From: Lycium barbarum
Lineage: Eukaryota > Streptophyta > Magnoliopsida > Solanales > Solanaceae
Assembly (NCBI RefSeq): GCF_019175385.1
Contig: NC_083337.1
Location: 18,895,885 to 18,959,884 of the forward strand
Direction: 5' to 3'
DNA: 64,000 nt
Position numbers and translations under genes: made by a program
Notes under the pieces: generated by a model
Seen by the model: the letters and a program-made list of their open reading frames with translations, nothing else
Told to the model about the DNA's origin: nothing
Databases searched by the model: none
Shown here: positions 57,620 to 64,000 of the stretch, one piece after another
Numbering within the stretch: position 1 is the stretch's first letter
How the letters are laid out: every line of letters starts with the position of its first letter

Positions 57620-59947
57620 CCCCCGGACGAAGACCAAAATTCAAATGTCGGAGTCTTCGCATTCCAATCTTGAATATCATCTTCTCAAGAGTTGAAGTTG
57701 GCAAAGATTCGGTGAACAAATCTGCAGGATTGTCACTTGAACGGATTTGTTGCACATCAATATCACCATTCTTCTGGAGATCATGTGTGGAGAATAACTT
57801 TGGTGAAATGTGTTTCGTTCTATCTCCTTTTATGAAGCCTCATTTTAATTGAGCTATGCATGCAGCATTATCTTCATATAATACTGTGGGTATTTTTGTA
57901 TCACACTTCAAGCCACATCTTTCTCTGATGAAATATATCGTTGATCTCAACCACACACATTCTCTACTTGCTTCATGAATAGCTATTATCTCAGCATGAT
58001 TCGAAGAAGTAGCAACAATGGACTGCTTTGTAGATCGCCATGATATAGCAATACCTCCGCATGTAAACAAATAGCCTGTTTGAGATCGAGCTTTATGTGG
58101 ATCAGATAAATAACCTGCATCTGCATTAGCAACAAGATCTGTACTACCTTTGTTAGTATAAATCAGACCCATATCGCTAGTTCCCTTCAGATATCGCAAT
58201 ATATGCTTAACTTTATTCCAATGTCTTTGTGTAGGAGAAGAGTTATATCTTGCTAGCAAATTAACAGAGAACGCTATGTCAGGTCTTGTAGCGTTAGCAA
58301 GATACATAAGTTCACCAATTGCACTAAGATATGGTACTTCAGGACCAAGAAGCTTTTTATTTTCTTCCTAAGGTCGGAACAGATCTTTACTCACTTCAAG
58401 TGAGCGAACAACCATTGGAGTACTTAACGGATGCACATTGTCCATGTAAAATCGTTTTAAAACTTTTTCGATATAAGTAAATTGATGGATAAAGATCCCG
58501 TCTGCTAAATGTTCAACTTGCAAACCAAGACAAAGTTTTGTTTTTCCGAGATTTTTCATCTCAAATTCGTTCTTTAAATACTCAATTGTCTTTTGGAGCT
58601 CTTCTGGAGTTCCAATTAGGTTTATGTCATCAATATAAACAACAAGTATAACGAACCCTGATTTTGTTTTCTTAATAAAAACACATGGACAAATGGCATC
58701 ATTTATATATCCTTCATTTATCAAGTACTCACTTAGGCGATTATACCACATGTGCCCTGATTCTTTTAAACCATATAATGATCTTTGTAATCTGATTGAA
58801 TATATCTCCCGAAACTTTGAACTAATTTCTTCAGGCATTTTAAATCCTTCAGGAATTTTCATATAGATTTCATTATCAAGTGAGCCATAAAGGTAAGCTA
58901 TAACCACATCCATCAGATGTATTTCAAGGTTTTCATGTACAGCTAAACTGATGAGATATCGAAATGTTATGCCATCCATAACGGGTGAATATGCTTCTTC
59001 ATAATTGATATCGAGTCTTTGAGAGAATCCTTGTGCAACAAGGCACGACCTTGTATCTCACAATTTCATTTCTCTCATTGCTTTTCCGCACAAAGACCCA
59101 TTTGTGGCCCACTGATTTTACACCATTAGGCGTTTGGACTACCGGTCCAAAAACCTCATGTTTGGCAAGTGAATTCAATTCTGATTGAACTGCCTCTTGC
59201 CATTTTGTCCAATCATATCTTCGTCGACATTCTTCAACAGATTGAGGTTTCTGATCCTCAATGTCTTTCATAATATTCAGTGCAACATTATATGCAAAAA
59301 CATTATCCACCATAATCTTCGATCGATTCAAATCTATCCTATCCCTAGAAGAACTCAATAATAGTTCTTTACTCACTTGAGTCTCGGGCTCCCTAATATC
59401 TTCAGGAGTATCAGAATTAACCAGATCTTGAATATCTTCATGATATTTTTTCATAGTGTCATTCTGATCATTTTTCGTGTTACTTTTTCTAGGATTTTTA
59501 TCCTTAGAACCCAATGGCCTACCACACTTCAGGCGTGTAGGAGATTCAGAGGCTATGACACTAGTAGATTGTCCCTTTGGGACATCAATTCGGATAGGCA
59601 CATTCTCTGTAGGGATATGTAACTTAGTTATTCTTTTCAAATCAGTAAATGCGTCTGGCATTTGATTTGCTATTTTTTGCAAGTGAATGATCGTCTGGAT
59701 CTCCTGTTCACATATAGGGGCACGTGGATCAAAATGAGATAGTGATGAAACTTTCCACGCAATTTCTCTTTTAATTTCTTTGCTGTCTCCCCCTAATTGT
59801 GGGAAGTTTGTTTTATCAAATCGACAATCTGCAAATCGAGCAGTAAATAAATCTCCAGTTAATGGCTCAAGATAGCGAATAATAGAGGGTGATTCAAACC
59901 CAACATATATTCCTAACTTGCTTTGGGGGCTCATCTTAGTGCGTTGT
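57620..59947 (-). pseudogene. Element G integrase tail, reverse transcriptase and RNase H, broken
   Basis: Part 58999-59934 covers the integrase C-terminal tail (LGIYVGFESPSIIRYLEP), the linker and the start of the reverse transcriptase (GHKWVFVRKSNERNEIVRYK), then a frameshift near 59045. Part 58368-58979 holds LMDVVIAYLYGSLDNEIYMK, SLYGLKESGHMWYNRL and the active site as YIDD (VVYIDDINLIG) instead of the usual YVDD, ending at a stop. Part 57840-58307 is RNase H (MYLANATRPDIAF, TGYLFTCGGIAISWRSTKQ, ATSSNHAEIIAI, LYEDNAACIAQLK), stopped at 57840, with the remaining tail readable to about 57620. Confidence 0.92.
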
Positions 59948-62250
59948 TGTCACGCCCCGAACCTGGGCCTGGACGTAACACGGCACCCGGTGCCTGACTG
60001 CATGTGACCGAGTGAACCAACTGGCTGACTGAATCAACATGTGATATCAAAACATAACTGAATGTGGAAACAATTAAACACATGCTGATATACTAAAGGT
60101 CTGACTGAAATCATAATGCGGAAATACTTAGACAATCTGAAATATATCTGAAAGTAGCCAACATGGCTAAACCAAAACAACTTAACGACTGAGTATAACT
60201 GTCTACAAGGCTAACATAACAAATATCTGACTGTCTGAACTGTGTCTATGAAGCCTCTAAGAGTACTGAATAATAAAATTGTCTATAAACTGAATTAACT
60301 AGATAGCTGACAACGCCCCGAAGGAATTTGGGGCTCACCAGTAGCTGATACGTGCACTCCTAAATAGCTGAGTCGTCAACCTGTATATCGTTGCGATGCA
60401 GGCCCCCAAGCAATAAAAAGGGACATCAGCACATTTGAATTGTACTGGTATGTAAAGCAACTGAAGCAATAAAATACTGAAACTGATAACTGTAACTGTA
60501 ATAGCAAGGAAGTAGAGATATGAATACTCCCTGCACTGTATCTGAATCATCTGTATTATCTGTGTTTATATATGTGGGGCCTCGGCCCAATAATAAATGC
60601 ACGCTATGGCCTCGGCCTAGTAGTGCGTCAGTCAATGGCCTCGGCCATGTATACGTATACACAAGACTGTGTTGTGCCCTCGGGCAAAATCACATATGTA
60701 TAATTATGGTTAATTAATAAGGACTGAGACCATAACAACAATGAACAATGCTGAACTGAAATAGACATGCTGGAATGAATTGAAAACACTGACTGTTTCT
60801 GAGCATACTGGATTTCTAGACTGAGACTCATGTGGTAACAATACATAAGTCTATAAAGATTACGTGCTGAGTTCATGATGTTCAAAGTGACAACCATGAA
60901 CGAATTCTGTAACTGCAACCCTAGAAGATAACAGTTCTATATCATATCATGAAACTAGAGCTAACTATATTCTGAGTCAAATTGCTAACAAGTATGAAGA
61001 ATGAGGCGTAGGGAGAATCATGAACATTCCCTAACGTAGATAGTTAGCCTCACATACCTTACTTCCAGCCTTTGAGTGTAATACAATGTTCGTCACCCCT
61101 TTCAACTTTGATCTATATCAATACAAGTCAAAGGGATTCTATATTAGCAATAATATTCATGTTTTGGTCATCTAAGCATTTTATCAAACACTTAGTGGGC
61201 ATGAAGCTCCACAGTCTCCATTAATGGTGATTTCTTCACCCAATTCCCATTCTATTAATTCTAGGTGATCCTACAATCTTAATTAGATGTAATTAACATC
61301 ATTCTTCATCACCCATATGAATACAACAATCCCAAGTCAACAATCCAAAAACCCTAGCATAGTTCATATAATTCTCTTTATCAAACTCATTTAATATTCT
61401 CCCAAGAACTTATCAACACTTTAATCATCATGAAACATCATAAAACTTACCTTAGTTATTGTAGGAATAAGCCTTGAGTTGAAATACTTCACTTGAACAA
61501 AACCCTAATTCCACCTTCCATGGAATTTCTTGACTTGAATGGATTTGATGTGTTTCTCACACTTAGTTTTGTGGATTGATGAAGTGGATCTTTAGTTTCA
61601 TTTGGATTCTTGCATATGAAGTGTTTGGATGGCTCTAGAGAACCCTTGAGTCGTGGAGGAGAAATAGGAATGAAAAAAAATGAGCTTGGGTCTCTTATTA
61701 ACATCTTAAAATCTGATCCGTCGGGCAATTCTACGCCCATTTTTACGTCCCGTACAATTTGTACGGACCGTATATCATTCTGTATAATCATTCCAGTGAT
61801 TTGGACATTCTGGACCAATTATACGGCTGGAATATACGGCCCGTATAATTTTTACGGTCCGTATGTTCCACCGTATAATTTTTACGGTCCGTATGTTTCC
61901 ACCGTAAACTGACAGAACACTGTTTAGTAAAACGGGCATAACGTTTTGTACATATCTCTGTTCAAGACCCATAATATACCGTTGGAAAGCTATTTCAAAT
62001 GGCTACAACTTTTATCAAGGAAGTTTTCCCAAATTCCAAATTAATAAAGGGGTTATGGTCGTTGGAAGTAAGACCTTCTATAAACTAACTTGCAAACATG
62101 CCCCGTAGAGTGGCTTCCAACTTTTCTTTGCCCAAAGACATTTCTTATGACTTAATTGGTTTTCAAAACACTTCCTATAACCCTCATATTGGTTCCATTA
62201 TATTATCATCTTATGAGTCAAACTTTCACCCGAAGCTACGAGGTGTTACA
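59948..62250 (-). mobile_element. Solo LTR E (2303 bp) inside element G
   Basis: It begins TGTCACGCCCCGAA and ends GAGGTGTTACA. The flanks GTTGT (59943-59947) and GCTGT (62251-62255) are a target duplication with one change. It lies in the integrase-coding part of G, in the same orientation. GGCCTCGGCC-type palindromes recur at about 60580-60650 in the U5 half. No coding region is present. It resembles D most closely (shared CACGCCCC end and TACCGTTGGAAAGCTATTTC). Confidence 0.88.
61744..61906 (-). repeat. Palindromic word block in U3 of LTR E
   Basis: The words are TACGTCCCGTAC, GTACGGACCGTAT, ATACGGCCCGTAT, two exact TTTTTACGGTCCGTATG, and ACCGTAT/ACCGTA, all forms of TACGG-N-CCGTA separated by AATTT or GTTCC spacers. 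A TATA-like TTAATAAG (minus strand) lies at about 61694-61702, and the conserved ACCGTTGGAAAGCTATTTC follows at about 61980. Confidence 0.8.
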
Positions 62251-62255
62251 GCTGT

Positions 62256-63458
62256 GGTGTGCTACCGGCACATACACAGTACAACCAAAGATCCGGAGAT
62301 GAGCAATATTTGGTTCATGACCAAATACAAATTGTGACGGGGAGTATTTATTATAATGAGTCAGTCTAAGACGAATAAAAGATGCTGCATTAAGATAGCA
62401 TGACCCCAAACGGTAGTGGGCAACCGTATTTTTATAAGTAGTGGTCTTGCTATCAATTTTAGTCGTTTAATAACTGGCTCAGCAAGGCCATTTTGGGTAT
62501 GAACATAAGCTACAGGATGTTCAACTTTTATCCCAATTGACAAACAATAATCATCAAAAGATTAAGACGTAAATTCTCCGGCATTATCGAGGCGTATAGC
62601 CTTAATGGGATAATTGAAAAACTGTGCCCTTAAGCGTATTATTTGTGCCAATAATTTCGCAAACGCCAGGTTGCGAGATGATAGGAGGTACACATGAGAC
62701 CATCTTGAAGATGCGTCTATTAGGACTATAAAATATCTGAATGACCCACAAGATGGATAAATAGGTCCACATATATTCCCATGTATACGCTCTAGAAAGG
62801 TAGGGGATTCAATGTCAACTTTCATTGGTGATGGCTTAGCTATCAATTTACCCTGATAACAAGCGGCACATGAAAATTCACCACTTTCAAGAATCTTCAG
62901 GTTCTTAAGAGGATGCCCATTTGAATTTTCAATAATTCGTCTCATCGTTATTGATCCAGGGTGACCTATTCGGTCATGCCAAAGCACAAAAGTACTTGAG
63001 TCATTAAACTTCTGGTTTACGATCGAGTGTGCTTCAATTATACTAATTTCTGCACAATACAGGCCAAAAGACAAAGTTGGTAATTTCTCCAAAACACATT
63101 TCTGCCCGGAGATATTCTTTGTAATGACAAGATATTCATCATTTATTTCATTTAATGTCTCAACGTGATACCCATTATGGCGGATATCTTTGAAACTTAA
63201 CAAGTTTCTTGGGGATTTAGAAGAGAATAATGCATCTTTTATAACAAGTTTCGTCCCCTTAGGCAGAAATATATTAGCTCTTCCGAAGCCTTCAATCAAT
63301 TTCGAATTGCCAGAAATTGTACTAACATTTCCCCTTTTTCTAAGCAAGTGCGAAAAGCATTTCTGATCTTTGAATATGGCATGCGTTGTTTCACTATCAA
63401 TCACACAAATATCTTCATGATTGGTCATTGATCCAAATAAAATTTGAGGAATTTCCAT
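62256..63458 (-). pseudogene. Element G protease and integrase, broken
   Basis: The frame 62562-63458 (MEIPQILFG) holds a protease with the active-site word changed to DSETTH where DSATTH-like is expected, then LLSFKDIRHNGYH, the integrase zinc motif WHDRIGHPG...CAACYQGK and core residues in IDASSRWSHVYL and IRLDNAGEF. A stop at 62562 separates it from 62361-62543 (GIKVEHPVAYVHTQNGLAEP, WGHAIL), which holds the catalytic Glu. The frame is then cut by LTR E. Confidence 0.9.
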
Positions 63459-63597
63459 ATATTCTTCAAAATGAAAGAATAGACAAAGTGAATATTAAAG
63501 TAGATATTATTATTAAACAAGCATTACACAAACTTTATTTACGTAACTATGGAAACATAACTATTATAGCTAATAGTAACAACATGGATGGAAATAT

Positions 63598-64000
63598 CTA
63601 AACTATTACAGATCCATCACCGATCAGATGATCTATTTTTCCTTCAGGGAGTTCAAAAAAATCTGCCACATCTAGATGTATGAGCTCAACATTATCTTCA
63701 AAAATGAAATTTTCTTCGACATTCTTTTCTGCCTTTTTGAGGGAGGCTTGATACAACTCAGCTAGGTGCTTTGGCATACGACAGGTACGTGACCAGTGCC
63801 CCTTTCCTCCACACCGGAAGCATTTATTTTCTGAATTTTTCTTTTGCACAGCTTCATGCTTTTCATCCTTCTTTTTACACTGCTGGTGGTGAAGGGTATT
63901 ATTTGGTGCAAGACGAGAATCATGATTAAAATTTCTTCCTCGACCATGGCCATGACCACGACTGGGGCAACGACCTCTTCTAAACCTAGAATGGTGAAAA
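63598..64000 (-). CDS. Element G gag, C-terminal part
   Basis: The frame is open from the window edge to the stop at 63598. It shows an Arg/Gly-rich stretch (RGRCPSRGHGHGRGRN), the CCHC zinc knuckle CFRCGGKGHWSRTC and the tail HLDVADFFELPEGKIDHL. The N-terminal capsid part lies outside the window. About 140 bp separates its stop from the pol frame. Confidence 0.85.
   Translation of the reverse strand, partial: FHHSRFRRGRCPSRGHGHGRGRNFNHDSRLAPNNTLHHQQCKKKDEKHEAVQKKNSENKCFRCGGKGHWSRTCRMPKHLAELYQASLKKAEKNVEENFIFEDNVELIHLDVADFFELPEGKIDHLIGDGSVIV

Larger units (their letters stand above)
57183..64000 (-). mobile_element. Ty1-copia retrotransposon G, degenerate, partial, split by LTR E
   Basis: The 3' LTR is 57183-57416. 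Then come RNase H, reverse transcriptase and integrase (interrupted by LTR E), protease and gag, all on the minus strand. The 5' LTR lies beyond the window. The polyprotein has at least two internal stops and one frameshift, so it is inactive. The element type has GKLIAKPSP and HPVAYVHTQNGLAEPVIKRL wording and a separate gag frame, distinct from element F. Confidence 0.93.

Noticed and set aside
61610..61912. 100-codon frame with repeated YGPYN wording
   Set aside because: Produced by the palindromic word repeats in LTR E.

Overview
This is a gene-poor, repeat-rich stretch of nuclear DNA from a flowering plant, almost certainly a member of the Solanaceae. The reasons are three multi-exon genes with GT-AG introns that read as close relatives of known plant proteins, several short retroposons with the (TTG)n-ended tail of the tobacco-type TS SINE / RTE LINE, solo LTRs with TGTAACACC...GGGGCGTGACA ends, and two Ty1-copia elements of types common in that family. 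Family and gene assignments rest on recognition of protein and repeat sequence, not on a database search.

Gene layout. (1) DGD2, digalactosyldiacylglycerol synthase 2, + strand, 5524-13842, four coding exons, 461 aa, with a spliced 5' leader starting near 3.1 kb and a 5.6-kb third intron that holds a solo LTR. (2) About 1.1 kb downstream on the same strand lies a CLB1/NTMC2T4-type SMP-C2 lipid-binding protein, 14922-21773, eleven exons, 489 aa. (3) On the - strand lies a GAUT3-type galacturonosyltransferase of pectin synthesis, 49035-56082, seven exons in the favoured model (590 aa), with an uncertain N-terminal exon structure. Genes 1 and 2 both concern membrane lipid (galactolipid synthesis; membrane-contact lipid binding). 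Gene 3 belongs to the Golgi cell-wall pathway. Nothing shows that the three act together.

Mobile DNA layout. Four related solo LTRs (A 10350-12830, B 22652-31629, D 35962-38528, E 59948-62250) all point the same way (- strand) and are bounded by 5-bp target duplications. B is itself split by a 6.67-kb solo LTR of another family (C, 23205-29874, perfect CACAT duplication). D sits inside a degenerate copia element (F, 32912-42017, LTRs of 792 and 785 bp, perfect TTACT duplication). E sits inside a second degenerate copia element (G, 57183 to beyond the right edge). Smaller elements fill introns and spacers: nested Stowaway MITEs, hAT-like and TTAA-flanked MITEs, tRNA-derived SINEs, TS/RTE-type tails with 14-16 bp target duplications, and a relic that reads as mitochondrial tRNA-Phe.

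The most unusual pattern is in solo LTRs A, B, D and E. Each carries, just upstream of its TATA-like site, a block of CG-containing palindromic words. The position is shared but the word differs from element to element. No bacterial-type system, CRISPR array or intact transposase was seen.
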